A DNA stretch of 64,000 bases, taken from the NCBI RefSeq assembly GCF_030819175.1, contig NZ_JAUTBJ010000002.1:72001-136000 (forward strand), in the 5' to 3' direction. Under the pieces are notes generated by a model. That model ran no database searches and was not told where the DNA came from. It worked only from the letters and a program-made list of their open reading frames with translations. Positions 54,192 to 63,859 of this stretch are shown here, piece after piece. The DNA comes from Sphingomonas sp. SORGH_AS_0879. GTDB taxonomy: Bacteria; Pseudomonadota; Alphaproteobacteria; Sphingomonadales; Sphingomonadaceae. The position numbers and the translations under genes are program-made. Within the stretch, counting starts at the first letter, position 1. The number at the start of each line of letters is the position of its first letter.

Positions 54192-56309
54192 ATGGATCAG
54201 GCGCCTGCGGCCGACACCCCCGCCAGCCCGACCGCCGCCCGCAGCCGCTGGCGGCGATGGGCGTTGCGCGTCCTGATCGGCTTCGTCACCGTCATCGCCG
54301 CGATCTGGCTGGTGCTGTTCATCACCAAGGGGCGGTTCCTGCGCCATCCCTTCGAGTCGATCGTCGGAAAGCTGACCCACCGGACGGTCAGCGTCGGCGG
54401 CGACTTCCAGCTCTATTTCGCGCCGTGGCGGATCAAGTTCGTCGCCGAGAAGATCGCGATCTCCAACCCCGGCTGGGCCAGCCGCCCGAACCTGTTCACC
54501 GCCGACCGGATCGATTCGCGGATCGCGCCGCTGTCGCTGCTGTTCGGAAAACGGCGCTTCACCTGGCTGGAACTCACGAACGGCGCGGTCGACCTGGAGT
54601 GGACGCCGGACCACCGGACCAACACATGGACGTTCAGCGAGAAGAAGGGTGGCAAGCCGCTGGAATTCCCGCGAATCGATACGGCCGATGTGACCGGCAC
54701 CACGGTCCGCTATCGCGATCCCCGGTTGCGGGTGACGGCGGATCTGGCGCTGGACGACATCCGGTCGCAGGACGCGCGGATCGGCAAGGCGGTGGGGGTT
54801 CGCGGCAAGGGCGTGATCCGGGCCACGCCCTTCACCCTGACCGCCCGGCTTCTGTCGCCCGACGCCACCGCCAATCGCGGCAGGAACGCGCTGATCGCCC
54901 GGATGCGCGCGGCGGGCAATGTGGTCGACGTGTCGGGCACCCTGCCCTCGATCGCCGCGATCGAGAATGTCCCGCTGAAGACGCGGGCGCGGGGCAGGGA
55001 TCTGTCGACGCTGCTCGACGTGATCGGCGTCGTCATCCCGCGCACCCGCACCTATGACTTGCGCGCGCAACTGGTGAAGGATGGCGAGGTCTATCGCTTC
55101 ACCCGGATGACCGGCCATTTCGGGGACAGCGATGTGGCGGGCAAGCTGACCGTCACCAATGGCGAGCGGCTGCATCTCGATTCGGAACTGGCGACGACCA
55201 AGCTCGACATCATCGATGCCGCACCCTTCATCGGTTACAATCCCGACATCGTCGCGAGCAAGGGCGCGCAGGCCGCCGCCGCCGCGACCGGGGTGGGGCC
55301 GCAAATGCTGCTGCCCGACGCCGCGCTGCCGATCGCGACGATGCAGCGATTCGATGCCGATCTGAAATGGACGATCCGCACCGTGCGGTCGCGCCGGGTG
55401 CCGATCTCCAATGTCGACCTGACGCTGGAGTTGGAACGTGGCAAGCTGACCCTCTCGCCGCTGCGCTTCGCAATGGCGCGGGGCGATGTGGCGTCGGACC
55501 TGATCTTCGACACGCGGCCCCGGCCCAGCCGGATCACTTACGATATCCGCCTGTCGCCGACGCCGCTTGGCCGGTTGCTTGCCGGATGGGGCGTGGCGGA
55601 AGCGGGGACGACGGGCACGGTCAAGGGCCGTATCCAGTTGGAGGGGCGCGGCGACACCATCCATGATTCGCTGGCCGGTGCGAATGGCCGCATGGCCTTC
55701 ATCCTGCCCGCCGGGTCGCTATGGACCCGCAACGCGCAATTGGCCGAACTGGACCTGGGCACCTTCGTCCAGAAGATGTTCGAGGAACGGCTCAAGGAGC
55801 CGGTCCGGATCAATTGCGGGCTGATCGCCTTCACGGTGCGCGGCGGGGTGGCGGCGGCGGACCCGATCCTGATCGACACGTCGAAGAACGTCATCATCGG
55901 GCGCGGCGGCTTCAGCTTCCGCAACGAGGCGATCGACCTGGCCATCCGCGCCGACGCCAAGAAGTTCAGCCTGTTCTCCGGCCAGTCGCCGGTCGGGCTG
56001 ACCGGCCATTTCGTCTCACCCGCCATCCAGCCGATCAGCGGCGACCTGCTCGCCCGCGCCGGGGCCGGGCTGGGGCTGGCGGTGGTGGCGACGCCGCTGG
56101 CCGGGGTGCTGGCGTTCGTCGATGTCGGCGACGCCAAGGCGGCAGCGTGCGGCCCGGTCTTGTCGGGCGCGCGAGCGGGTGCGCAGCGGACGACCAAGGG
56201 CGACAAGCGCGACGATGTCGGGCGGGGCACGACCGCCAAGGACGAAAAGGGACGCGGCAATCCCGGCGAAGCCAAGGCACAGCGGAAGAAATTTTTGGGG
56301 ATTTTCTGA
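54192..56309 (+). CDS. AsmA family protein
   Basis: 705 residues with one N-terminal membrane helix ([18 protein letters not shown], about 27-44) and a long periplasmic beta-rich chain: [20 protein letters not shown] near the start, [20 protein letters not shown], and the C-terminal AsmA region ([20 protein letters not shown]). AsmA-like proteins form groove-shaped bridges thought to move phospholipids to the outer membrane. A charged, possibly disordered tail ends the protein. The ATG at 54192 sits just before the helix; the frame stays open far upstream on rplT/rpmI DNA, which is not coding. Confidence 0.88.
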   Translation: MDQAPAADTPASPTAARSRWRRWALRVLIGFVTVIAAIWLVLFITKGRFLRHPFESIVGKLTHRTVSVGGDFQLYFAPWRIKFVAEKIAISNPGWASRPNLFTADRIDSRIAPLSLLFGKRRFTWLELTNGAVDLEWTPDHRTNTWTFSEKKGGKPLEFPRIDTADVTGTTVRYRDPRLRVTADLALDDIRSQDARIGKAVGVRGKGVIRATPFTLTARLLSPDATANRGRNALIARMRAAGNVVDVSGTLPSIAAIENVPLKTRARGRDLSTLLDVIGVVIPRTRTYDLRAQLVKDGEVYRFTRMTGHFGDSDVAGKLTVTNGERLHLDSELATTKLDIIDAAPFIGYNPDIVASKGAQAAAAATGVGPQMLLPDAALPIATMQRFDADLKWTIRTVRSRRVPISNVDLTLELERGKLTLSPLRFAMARGDVASDLIFDTRPRPSRITYDIRLSPTPLGRLLAGWGVAEAGTTGTVKGRIQLEGRGDTIHDSLAGANGRMAFILPAGSLWTRNAQLAELDLGTFVQKMFEERLKEPVRINCGLIAFTVRGGVAAADPILIDTSKNVIIGRGGFSFRNEAIDLAIRADAKKFSLFSGQSPVGLTGHFVSPAIQPISGDLLARAGAGLGLAVVATPLAGVLAFVDVGDAKAAACGPVLSGARAGAQRTTKGDKRDDVGRGTTAKDEKGRGNPGEAKAQRKKFLGIF

Positions 56310-56359
56310 GGTCACGCGCCATTCGGCACCACATGGGCACGGTCGCCCGATAGCCGGGA

Positions 56360-56980
56360 CTAACGCGCGCCGGGGGCTGACGCCTGGAGCCTCTCGATGA
56401 TCGCCGACACACCCCGCTCTATGCCTTGCCCGATCCGCGCTTTCGCGAAAGCAGGAACCATGATCCGGCTCATCACCTGCTGGCAGAACGCATCCGGCAA
56501 TCGCTGTTCCAGTCCGATGCCAACGGCAATTCTGGCTTTCCTGTCATTCGCCGCCACAAGGATCACGATGCCGTCGTTGAGGTCTTTTCGGCCGACGCCC
56601 CACCGGTTTGCGAGCCGCATGGTGAAGTCCTTCACGTCCTCACCATGCAGGGTTTTCACCGTCACCACCGCGAGTTGATGACCGGTTTCCCGCTGAAAAC
56701 GCCCGAGCCATAAAGTAAGCCGCTGCTTCTCGTCGCTATTCAGCAGCTGGGCCTGATCGACGACATAGCCGGTAAATTGCAACGGCTCGTCCGCACTCGC
56801 AATTTTCGGCTCCATCGCCTGGCAGGGCGCGGCAATGCCCCCAAGCAAGGCCAGCGGCATCGCCAGGGCCACCAGCACCGCTGAACGGTATGACCGCAAA
56901 GGGGGCCTTGATCCCGGGTCGATCCTGCCGTTCACCCACGATAACCCGCCGGGGTCGGACATTTCCGCCATGTCTGTCAC
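56360..56980 (-). CDS. TPM-domain protein with signal anchor
   Basis: 206 residues. A hydrophobic segment (AVLVALAMPLALLGGIAAPC, about 34-53) precedes the TPM (YgcG-type) domain: VVDQAQLLNSDEKQRLTLWL, TGHQLAVVTVKTL, and RWGVGRKDLNDGIVILVAAN. There is no C-terminal membrane helix or Gly-rich tail as in some relatives. The GTG at 56980 or ATG at 56971 could start it. It lies 24 bases after hisN on the same strand. Role unknown; one family member helps photosystem II repair. Confidence 0.85.
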   Translation of the reverse strand: MTDMAEMSDPGGLSWVNGRIDPGSRPPLRSYRSAVLVALAMPLALLGGIAAPCQAMEPKIASADEPLQFTGYVVDQAQLLNSDEKQRLTLWLGRFQRETGHQLAVVTVKTLHGEDVKDFTMRLANRWGVGRKDLNDGIVILVAANDRKARIAVGIGLEQRLPDAFCQQVMSRIMVPAFAKARIGQGIERGVSAIIERLQASAPGAR

Positions 56981-57004
56981 CAGGCATCGACCAATGATCG
57001 TGCA

Positions 57005-57826
57005 TCAATGATCGTGATGGTGATCCCCATGCGGCACATTGCGCAACGCCTCCAGCACCTCCTCGGTCCGCGCGGGGTCGCCGATCGCCAGCACATGGCC
57101 CGCGCTGTCGGCGGTCAGGGGATCGCCGTTCCAGTCGCACATGCGCCCGCCCGCCCCTTCGACCACCGGCACCAGGGCGGCGAAGTCGTGCAGCTTCAGC
57201 CCCGATTCACAGACGATGTCGATATGCCCGCTCGCCAGCAGTCCATAATTATAGCAATCGCCGCCATAGACCGGCCCCTGGCGCGGATTGTCGCCGCTGA
57301 TCGCCCCGACCAGCGCCATGAAGTGCGGCACGTCGTCATCCTCGAACAGATGCGGGCTGGTCGTCGCGATCGTCGCCCCCGCCAGTTCGGGGCAGGGGCG
57401 GGTGCGGGCGGGCTGGCCGTTGAACAGGGTCGGGCGGCCCGTGACGCCCAGCCAGCGCTCGCCCGCGATCGGCTGGTCGATGATGCCCAGCACCGGCCAG
57501 CCATTGTCTACCAGCGCGATCAGCGTGCCGAAGATCGGACGGCCCACGGTGAAGCTGCGCGTCCCGTCGATCGGATCGAGCACCCATTGCCGACCGGTCA
57601 CGCCCGCCTTGACGCCATATTCCTCGCCATGAATCCCGTCGCCGGAGCGCTCCGCCTCCAGGATGCGGCGCATGGCGGCCTCCGCCTCCCGGTCGGCGAG
57701 CGTGACGGGCGACCGATCCTCCTTGATCTCCAGCCCCATCTCGCGACGAAAATAAGGCCGGATGGCGGCACCGGCGGCGTCGGCCAGCTTCAATGCCAGG
57801 TCGATATCGGCAGAGTGTACGGACAT
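57005..57826 (-). CDS. hisN: Histidinol-phosphatase, inositol-monophosphatase type
   Basis: Removes phosphate from histidinol phosphate in alphaproteobacteria that lack HisB-N. 273 residues of the IMPase fold: metal ligands in IHGEEYGVK and WVLDPIDGTRSFTVG, and late GLKLHDFAALVPVVEGAGG with the third aspartate. SHSADIDLALKLADAAGAAI style N-terminus is typical for HisN. The C-terminus ends in a His/Asp-rich tail (HGDHHHDH) that could bind metal. Start ATG at 57826. Other IMPase substrates cannot be excluded. Confidence 0.87.
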   Translation of the reverse strand: MSVHSADIDLALKLADAAGAAIRPYFRREMGLEIKEDRSPVTLADREAEAAMRRILEAERSGDGIHGEEYGVKAGVTGRQWVLDPIDGTRSFTVGRPIFGTLIALVDNGWPVLGIIDQPIAGERWLGVTGRPTLFNGQPARTRPCPELAGATIATTSPHLFEDDDVPHFMALVGAISGDNPRQGPVYGGDCYNYGLLASGHIDIVCESGLKLHDFAALVPVVEGAGGRMCDWNGDPLTADSAGHVLAIGDPARTEEVLEALRNVPHGDHHHDH

Positions 57827-57920
57827 GGGGCATGGGATAAGCCAGCTTGGATGTATCAGCAATGGACGCCAATCCCGCGACGCGATACGTTTGACGTATA
57901 GGTATATGAGAGGTGAAGTG

Positions 57921-58454
57921 ATGCGCGTACTGCTGGGCGTTCTTCTGGCAATGGCCACGGTTCCGGCTGCGGCGGCGCTACGCCCGGGGGCCACCGCTCC
58001 CGACTTCACCACGCGCGGCGCGGTGGCGGGCAAGGTCTTCACGCTGAACCTGAAGGATCAGCTGCGCCATGGTCCGGTCGTCCTCTATTTCTTCCCCGCC
58101 GCCTTCACCAGCGGATGCAGCGCGGAGGCGCGCGCCTTCGCCGAGAAGATCGACGCCTTCCGCGCCGCCGGCGCGCGCGTGATCGGCATGTCCGCCGACC
58201 CGGTCGACAAGCTCGCCGCCTTTTCCAAGGCCGAATGCGCGGGCAAGTTCCCGGTGGCCAGCGCGGGTCCGGCGATCGTGAAGGGCTATGACGTGGCGCT
58301 GGGCCGTCAGATCGAAGGTCGCGACATCACCTCGCGCACCAGCTACGTCATCGGTCGCAACGGCAAGATCGCCTTCGTCCATGACGATATGAACCCGGCC
58401 GAGCATGTCGCCACGACGCTGGCGGCGGTGCGCGACTTGGACTCCCGTCGCTGA
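57921..58454 (+). CDS. Exported peroxiredoxin (AhpC/TSA, Bcp-like)
   Basis: 177 residues with a short signal peptide (LLGVLLAMATVPAAAA), so probably periplasmic. The thioredoxin fold has the peroxidatic motif PAAFTSGC (P-x3-T-x2-C) after VVLYFFP, and a possible resolving cysteine in KAECAGKFPV about 45 residues later. GKIAFVHDD near the end is typical. ATGs at 57921 and 57906 are both usable. It diverges from hisN. Confidence 0.88.
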   Translation: MRVLLGVLLAMATVPAAAALRPGATAPDFTTRGAVAGKVFTLNLKDQLRHGPVVLYFFPAAFTSGCSAEARAFAEKIDAFRAAGARVIGMSADPVDKLAAFSKAECAGKFPVASAGPAIVKGYDVALGRQIEGRDITSRTSYVIGRNGKIAFVHDDMNPAEHVATTLAAVRDLDSRR

Positions 58455-58478
58455 GCAGGGGGGTGACGGGGGCGTCCG

Positions 58479-59555
58479 ATGTCTGTGGGGGATTATGCGG
58501 AACTGGGCGGGCGTAACATGACGCGCGCGACCGATGACCTGTATCGGCGGATCGGCCGGTTTCTGGACGATCATCGCCTGTCCCCCGATCCGGCGCATTA
58601 TGCGTTCGTCCACGCCATCATGACCGACCCGGACGGCAGTCTGGCACGGGCGGTGGCGGCGTTGATCGACGGCGGCGTCCGCCTGCACCGCGACGATATC
58701 TGCCGGCTGGGCGGTCCGCAGAACGCGTCCCGACCCGCCGCCCCATCGCCTTCGCGCAAACCCCGCAGCCGCTCGCAGCTGATCGTCCCCCCCGCCGAGG
58801 TGCAAACCGACGCGCTGGCCGAACAGACCCAGGATCAGGTGGAAACCTTCGCGGCGATCATCCGCGGCATCCAGGCGGACACCTCCGCCTTCGGCGTCGA
58901 TCTGGCGCGCAACGCCGAAGAGCTTCGGCACGGCGACGCGATCGGGCTGAGCACGCTCGCCACGCTGACCGGCGAAATGCTGAAGCGGATCGACGCCACC
59001 GAGGCCCGGTTGCAGGAGGCGACGGCAGAGGCCGAGACGCTGCGCGAAAAACTGGCCGAGGCGCGGGCGCTGGCGCGGCGCGATCCGCTGACCGGGCTGG
59101 CCAACCGGCTGGCCTTCAACGAAGCGCTCGTCCAATGCTTCCAGAACGCCTCATCCTGCCATCTCGCCCTGTGCGACATCGATCGTTTCAAGCGGATCAA
59201 CGACGAGCATGGGCATGGGGTGGGCGACCGGGTCCTGCTGGCGATCGGCAATATCCTGGCGAAGGAATGCCATGGCCATCTGGTCAGCCGTCATGGCGGC
59301 GAGGAGTTCGCCATCCTGATTTCCGGCCTGTCGGACCAGGAGGCGTTCGCACTGGTCGAGCGCGCCCGCGACACGCTGCGCGAGCGGCAGATGCGGGTGC
59401 GCGAGACCGGGGAAGCGCTGGGGCCGATCACCTTCTCGGCGGGGATCACCGCCTTCCGCCCCGATGATACGCAGGAAACGCTTTTCGCCCGCGCCGACGC
59501 GCTTCTTTACCGCGCAAAGAACGAAGGCCGCGACCGCGCTTTCGGCGACGCCTGA
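58479..59555 (+). CDS. GGDEF-domain diguanylate cyclase
   Basis: Makes cyclic-di-GMP. 358 residues, soluble. Residues about 190-358 are a GGDEF domain with RRDPLTGLANRLAFNEAL, ALCDIDRFKRINDEHGHGVG and the active loop SRHGGEEFAIL (GGEEF). The N-terminal part (about 15-185) is helical with an LRE/A-rich coiled coil (LQEATAEAETLREKLAEARA) but no known sensor domain. An RxxD inhibitory site is not visible before GGEEF. It lies 24 bases after the peroxiredoxin gene. Confidence 0.92.
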   Translation: MSVGDYAELGGRNMTRATDDLYRRIGRFLDDHRLSPDPAHYAFVHAIMTDPDGSLARAVAALIDGGVRLHRDDICRLGGPQNASRPAAPSPSRKPRSRSQLIVPPAEVQTDALAEQTQDQVETFAAIIRGIQADTSAFGVDLARNAEELRHGDAIGLSTLATLTGEMLKRIDATEARLQEATAEAETLREKLAEARALARRDPLTGLANRLAFNEALVQCFQNASSCHLALCDIDRFKRINDEHGHGVGDRVLLAIGNILAKECHGHLVSRHGGEEFAILISGLSDQEAFALVERARDTLRERQMRVRETGEALGPITFSAGITAFRPDDTQETLFARADALLYRAKNEGRDRAFGDA

Positions 59556-59556
59556 A

Positions 59557-59674
59557 TTGCGCCACGACATGGCGCAAAATCCGCAGGGTCGTTGGCAAAA
59601 ATTCCCAACTTCTCGATTGGCAAAATAGAAAACGCCTGATTTGCGTCACTTATCGAACTGGCACGCTCCCTGCA
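59557..59674 (+). promoter_or_regulatory. Sigma-54-type promoter with upstream palindrome and direct repeats
   Basis: CTGGCACGCTCCCTGCAA carries GG (59660-59661) and GC (59672-59673) with 10 bases between, the -24/-12 geometry of sigma-54 promoters (TGGCACG-N4-YTGC). Upstream, TTGCGCCA (59557-59564) and TGGCGCAA (59570-59577) form a perfect 8-bp palindrome. TTGGCAAAA occurs at 59592-59600 and 59617-59625. These may be enhancer-binding-protein sites. Confidence 0.65.
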
Positions 59675-59733
59675 AAGCTGTTGGCATCGGTCGCCAAATG
59701 GTTGGACGACCGGACCATCAAGGGAGTTTCACC

Positions 59734-59841
59734 ATGTTCACCTCGTTCCAGGCTCGCCAGATCCTCGTTTCCTTCGTCGGCGCGGTCGTCTTCGCCAGTC
59801 TCGCCATCACCAGCGCAGCGCCGATCTTTCCGATCGCCTGA
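59734..59841 (+). CDS. Small membrane peptide (35 aa) behind the sigma-54-type promoter
   Basis: A 35-residue frame starting MFTSFQARQILVS and ending APIFPIA. AAGGGAG lies eight bases before the ATG, a strong ribosome site. Residues about 10-29 (ILVSFVGAVVFASLAITSAA) form one hydrophobic helix. With the promoter at 59660-59673 the transcript would have a leader of about 50 bases. No function recognised; the tight promoter-SD-ORF layout suggests a real, regulated small protein. Confidence 0.65.
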   Translation: MFTSFQARQILVSFVGAVVFASLAITSAAPIFPIA

Positions 59842-59866
59842 TCGGTGACGGCGCCTTCACCATGGC

Positions 59867-59900
59867 GCGGTCGGGTCCATCACCGCTGATGCCCGACCGC
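59867..59900. terminator. Hairpin between the small peptide gene and ybhB
   Basis: Perfect 9-bp arms GCGGTCGGG (59867-59875) and CCCGACCGC (59892-59900). There is no T run, so it may be a weak or Rho-assisted terminator for the converging genes. Confidence 0.45.
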
Positions 59901-59914
59901 CGCCCCTCCGACGA

Positions 59915-60535
59915 TCAGGCGGGGGCCACCGCGCCGACCGGGCCCACCGGCGCTTCCTCTTCCCGCGAATAGGTGCCGGTCAGCACCCCGGCGGCGAGCA
60001 CATGCCCCGCCATCGCCTCGACCAGCGCACCACGCCCCGGCGTCGCGCCGCCGATCTCGACCAGGCTATCCAGCGCGAACAGCTGAAACACGTAACGATG
60101 CTCGCCATGCCCGCGCGGCGGATCGGGGGGCAACCAGCCTTCGCCCAAATAGGAATTGCGCCCGACATCGCCGCCTTCGGGCGTTCCCGCACCATCCGCC
60201 GCGATCGCGCCTTCCGGAAGGTCCCCGGCGTGCGGCGGCAGCTTCCACAGGATCGCATGGACCAGCGGCTGCGGCGTGGGCGCATCGGCATCCTCGACCA
60301 GCAGCGCCAGCATCGCGGTCCCGCTCGGCGGATCGCCCCATATCAAGGGCGGCGACACCCCTTCCCCATCGGCGGTGAAGCGTTCGGGCAGGCGGCCCAT
60401 GTCGGCAAAGGCGGGGCTGCTCAGCGACAGGGCGGCGGGCGGGGCCAGTTCGGGTCGGACCACCGCGATCGATTCGACCCCGGCGCGCCAGCCGCTCATC
60501 GCCTTGCCCAGCCATGCAGGCAGATGTTCGAGCAT
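59915..60535 (-). CDS. YbhB/YbcL family (PEBP-like) protein
   Basis: 206 residues of the phosphatidylethanolamine-binding/Raf-kinase-inhibitor fold. Typical features are FADMGRLPERFTADGEGVSP, PLIWGDPPSGTAMLALLVED with DADAP, and HAILWKLPP, then GEHRYVFQLFAL. About 40 residues precede the domain (LEHLPAWLGKAMSGWRAG). Such proteins bind small ligands; function in bacteria is unclear. ATG at 60535 with AGGGAGAGG upstream. It follows the DUF1176 gene by 17 bases. Confidence 0.9.
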   Translation of the reverse strand: MLEHLPAWLGKAMSGWRAGVESIAVVRPELAPPAALSLSSPAFADMGRLPERFTADGEGVSPPLIWGDPPSGTAMLALLVEDADAPTPQPLVHAILWKLPPHAGDLPEGAIAADGAGTPEGGDVGRNSYLGEGWLPPDPPRGHGEHRYVFQLFALDSLVEIGGATPGRGALVEAMAGHVLAAGVLTGTYSREEEAPVGPVGAVAPA

Positions 60536-60552
60536 GATCCTCTCTCCCTTGC

Positions 60553-61581
60553 CTATCGCGCCGCCATGCCGACGGGGCGCGTGCGCCAGACATGCAGCGT
60601 GTCGATCGCGCCGCGACATTCGGTCATGCTCGCCGCCTCCAGCAGCCGGAAGCGCGTGCCGTCCCAGCCGAACGACTGCCGGTCGCCGCAATCGCCCAGC
60701 CCCCGGCCCTTGCCCCAGCTCGACAGCCGTCCGGTCGGCGACCATTCGCTGTTGACCAACGTCACCGCGCCGCCGGGCCTGGCCTCCCCGGCGAAAGGAA
60801 AGGCGAAGTCGAACCGCGCCGGGGCCAGCCGCCCGTCGCGCCAGATCAGAGGCTTGACCAGATAATTATACGCCCCCGCGCCGCAGGACATCAGCACCAG
60901 TGTCGAGCGCCGGTCCAGCCGATAGGATTCGGCACTGACCGGGCTGCCCAGGCTGTTACGGCAATCGAGCCGCCGCCGCATGTCGGCGATCGCCCCGTTG
61001 GGGATGGAGGGGGCCGCGCCCGGTGGCGGCGTCACGATCCGCACGACGGGCAGGACGGGGGGCCTGCCGCGATACCGCGCCGCCCCCTTCGCCACCAGCG
61101 CGCTGGTGGTCCCGGCGCGCTTCTGCCGCTCGTCCATATAGCGGAAGGCCGCCGACGCGCCGGCCAGCGACACGGGCTTGGCGTCGGGGGTCAGGATCGC
61201 CGCGCGCCGACCATGGCTCATGGCGGCGACCAGCGCGGTCGCGGGGGCGCCGCGCAGCCATCCCTCCGCTTGTTGCGGCAGGGGGACGGTCGCCACCGCC
61301 CGGCCATCGATCCGGACGCTGGCGGATTGCGCCTTGCCGGTCATGTCCGCGACCTTGACCGCGACCGTCCCGTCGGCCGCGCGTTGGATGAACAGCCCGG
61401 CGTCCTGCAACGTGCCGTCCTCCGACGACAGCGAGGCCGCCTCGCACCCGCCACCATTGTCGCAGGTCACGATCCAGTCGCGGAACAGCTTCAGCTTGGA
61501 CGGGACCGGCGTGGCGGGGTCCACCGCCGTGACGGGCATCGCGAAGCCGATGAGGACCGAGAATGCGGCGATGCGAATCAT
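60553..61581 (-). CDS. Exported DUF1176 family protein
   Basis: 342 residues with a signal peptide ([17 protein letters not shown]) and the DUF1176 domain: [20 protein letters not shown] near the start, [19 protein letters not shown] in the middle and [20 protein letters not shown] late, with cysteines likely forming disulfides. The family occurs in enteric bacteria and alphaproteobacteria without an assigned function. Start ATG at 61581; it diverges from the dehydrogenase gene. It forms a unit with ybhB. Confidence 0.87.
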   Translation of the reverse strand: MIRIAAFSVLIGFAMPVTAVDPATPVPSKLKLFRDWIVTCDNGGGCEAASLSSEDGTLQDAGLFIQRAADGTVAVKVADMTGKAQSASVRIDGRAVATVPLPQQAEGWLRGAPATALVAAMSHGRRAAILTPDAKPVSLAGASAAFRYMDERQKRAGTTSALVAKGAARYRGRPPVLPVVRIVTPPPGAAPSIPNGAIADMRRRLDCRNSLGSPVSAESYRLDRRSTLVLMSCGAGAYNYLVKPLIWRDGRLAPARFDFAFPFAGEARPGGAVTLVNSEWSPTGRLSSWGKGRGLGDCGDRQSFGWDGTRFRLLEAASMTECRGAIDTLHVWRTRPVGMAAR

Positions 61582-61658
61582 GCTGGACCAACCCCTTTGC
61601 TGGCGGTGACGTTCCGAAACGGATAGGGCGACTGTCAAAGAATAAGGAGAGTATCGTG

Positions 61659-62528
61659 ATGAAGTCGGTAGGTGTGATCGGCGCCGGGCAGATGGGCGCG
61701 GGTATCGCGCAAGTGTCGGCGGCGGCAGGCTATTCGGTCAAGCTGGCCGATGTCTCGGCCGAGCGGGCCGAGGCGGGCAAGGCGGGAATCGCCAAGGCGC
61801 TCGACCGGCTGGTGACCAAGGAAAAGACGACCCGCCCCGAGGCGGACGCGCTGCTGTCGCGGATCGAACCGGTCGGCAGCCTGTCCGCCATCACCGGATG
61901 CGAACTGGTGATCGAGGCGGCGACCGAACGCGAAGCCATCAAGCGCGCGATCTTCGAGGAGGTCGGCAAGGGGCTGTCCGACACCGCGATCCTGGCGACC
62001 AACACCTCCTCCATCCCGATCACCCGTCTGGCGCAAGCCGCGCCCGATGCCGGACGGTTCGTCGGCGTGCACTTCTTCAACCCGGTGCCGGTCATGGGCC
62101 TGATCGAACTGATCCGCGGCCTCGCCACCTCGGACGAGACGGTCGCCAAGGTGGAAGCCTTCGCGCAGGAACTGGGCAAGCATGTGGTGCACGCCAATGA
62201 CGCGCCCGGCTTCATCGTCAACCGCGTGCTGATGCCGATGATCAACGAAGCGATCTTCGCGCTGGGCGAGGGCGTGGCGACCATCCCCGATATCGATGCG
62301 GCGTGCCAGTTGGGACTCAACCACCCGATGGGCCCGCTGACGCTGGCCGATTTCATCGGGCTGGATACCTGTCTGGAGATCACCCGCGTGCTGTTCGAGG
62401 GCACCGGCGACCCCAAATTCCGCCCCGCCCCGCTGCTGATCAAATATGTCGAGGCGGGCTGGTATGGCCGCAAGACCAAGCGGGGATTCTACGACTATAG
62501 CGGTGCGGAACCCGTGCCGACGCGGTGA
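61659..62528 (+). CDS. 3-hydroxybutyryl-CoA dehydrogenase
   Basis: 289 residues. An NAD-binding fold ([20 protein letters not shown]) is followed by [33 protein letters not shown] with the catalytic histidine, and [19 protein letters not shown], the family signatures. It interconverts acetoacetyl-CoA and (S)-3-hydroxybutyryl-CoA in fatty-acid or related catabolism; the (S) product is not the PHB monomer, so it does not feed phaC directly. ATG at 61659 with AAGGAGA nine bases upstream; GTG directly before it is in frame as well. Confidence 0.94.
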   Translation: MKSVGVIGAGQMGAGIAQVSAAAGYSVKLADVSAERAEAGKAGIAKALDRLVTKEKTTRPEADALLSRIEPVGSLSAITGCELVIEAATEREAIKRAIFEEVGKGLSDTAILATNTSSIPITRLAQAAPDAGRFVGVHFFNPVPVMGLIELIRGLATSDETVAKVEAFAQELGKHVVHANDAPGFIVNRVLMPMINEAIFALGEGVATIPDIDAACQLGLNHPMGPLTLADFIGLDTCLEITRVLFEGTGDPKFRPAPLLIKYVEAGWYGRKTKRGFYDYSGAEPVPTR

Positions 62529-62535
62529 CCCCAAT

Positions 62536-62592
62536 CCTCCCCAAGCTCTGCTTGGGGAGGGGAACCACCGCGAAGCGGTGGTGGAGGGGCAT
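62536..62592. repeat. R3 dispersed inverted repeat, copy c (half-size)
   Basis: TCCTCCCCAAGCTCTGCTTG with GGGAGGGG, then CCACCGCGAAGCGGTGGTGG with AGGGGC. It corresponds to one arm of the larger copy at 40195 and fills the gap between the converging dehydrogenase and nucleoside transporter genes, starting eight bases after the stop codon. Confidence 0.75.
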
Positions 62593-62599
62593 ATCCCGA

Positions 62600-63859
62600 T
62601 CAGGCGATCAGCAGCCCCGCCAGCGCCGCCGACATCAGATTGGCCAGACTCCCCGCGACCAGCGCCCGGATGCCCAGCCGCGCGATGGTCGGGCGCTGGT
62701 TCGGCGCGAGGCTGCCGGTCACCGCCATCTGGATCGCGATGGACGAGAAATTGGCGAAGCCGCACAGCGAGAAGGTGACCACCGCGACCGTGCGCGGGGA
62801 AAGCTGCGCGGCCTGCTTGCTCAGGTCGATATAGGCGACGAACTCGTTCAGCACGATCTTCTCGCCGAACAGCCCGCCCGCGATCCCCGCCTCGTTCCAC
62901 GGCACGTTGAGCAGCGCCATGATCGGCTGGAACACATAACCCAGCAGCGCCTGGAAGCTGAGGCCCGGAATCCCGATCATATTGCCCAGCCCGCCGAGCA
63001 ACCCGTTGGCCAGCGCGACCAGGGCGACGAAGGCCAGCACCATCGCGCCGACCGCGACGGCCAGCTTCACGCCGGTCTGTGCACCCTGCGCCGCCGCCAT
63101 GATGATGTTGGCGGGCTTTTCCTCGTCGTGCGTGGCTTCGGCGAGCGCGATCTTCTCGTCCTCGATCACATCGCCCAGCGGCAATTGCCCGGCGGGCGGC
63201 TCGATCCGGTCGGGCATGATGATCTTGGCCATCAGGATGCCGCCGGGCGCGGCCATGAAGCTCGCCGCCAGCAGATATTCGATCGAGATGCCCATCGAGG
63301 CATAGGCGGCCAGGATCGTCCCCGCCACGCCCGCCATGCCGCTGGTCATCACGGTGAAGAGCTGCGCCGGGGTCAGGCTCGCCAGATAGGGGCGGATGAC
63401 GAGCGGCGATTCGGACTGGCCGACAAAGACGTTGGCGGCGGCGCAGAGCGACTCCACCTTGGACACGCCGATCACCTTCTCGATCGCACCGCCCAGCCAG
63501 CGCACGACCAACTGCATGATCCCCAGATAATAGAGGATCGAGACGAGGGCCGCGAAGAAGATGATGACCGGCAGCGCCTGGATCGCGAAATTGCGGCCCA
63601 GCGGATCGGACGCCAGCGCGCCGAACAGGAACTTGGTCCCCTCATTGGCGTAGCCGAGCAGCCCTGCGACCCCACCCGACAGCCATTGCAGCACCCGCTT
63701 GCCCCAGGGGACATAGAGGACCAGCACCGCGATCCCCGCCTGAAGCGCGAAGGCCGCGCCGACGACGCGCGGGCGGATGGCGCGCCGGTCGGTCGACAGG
63801 GCGACCGCGATCGCCAGAATGACAAATATACCCGCGATACCGATGGCAAAACGATTCAT
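62600..63859 (-). CDS. Concentrative nucleoside transporter (NupC/CNT family)
   Basis: 419 residues, Na+ or H+-coupled nucleoside uptake. Hydrophobic segments fit the CNT fold with N-terminal Nucleos_tra2_N and gate domains. Key motifs: NVFVGQSESPLVIRPYLASL (substrate site with GQxExP), EKIVLNEFVAYIDLSKQA (the NEFVAY motif) and TFSLCGFANFSSIAIQM (GFANFSSI). The start is ATG at 63859. Confidence 0.93.
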   Translation of the reverse strand: MNRFAIGIAGIFVILAIAVALSTDRRAIRPRVVGAAFALQAGIAVLVLYVPWGKRVLQWLSGGVAGLLGYANEGTKFLFGALASDPLGRNFAIQALPVIIFFAALVSILYYLGIMQLVVRWLGGAIEKVIGVSKVESLCAAANVFVGQSESPLVIRPYLASLTPAQLFTVMTSGMAGVAGTILAAYASMGISIEYLLAASFMAAPGGILMAKIIMPDRIEPPAGQLPLGDVIEDEKIALAEATHDEEKPANIIMAAAQGAQTGVKLAVAVGAMVLAFVALVALANGLLGGLGNMIGIPGLSFQALLGYVFQPIMALLNVPWNEAGIAGGLFGEKIVLNEFVAYIDLSKQAAQLSPRTVAVVTFSLCGFANFSSIAIQMAVTGSLAPNQRPTIARLGIRALVAGSLANLMSAALAGLLIA

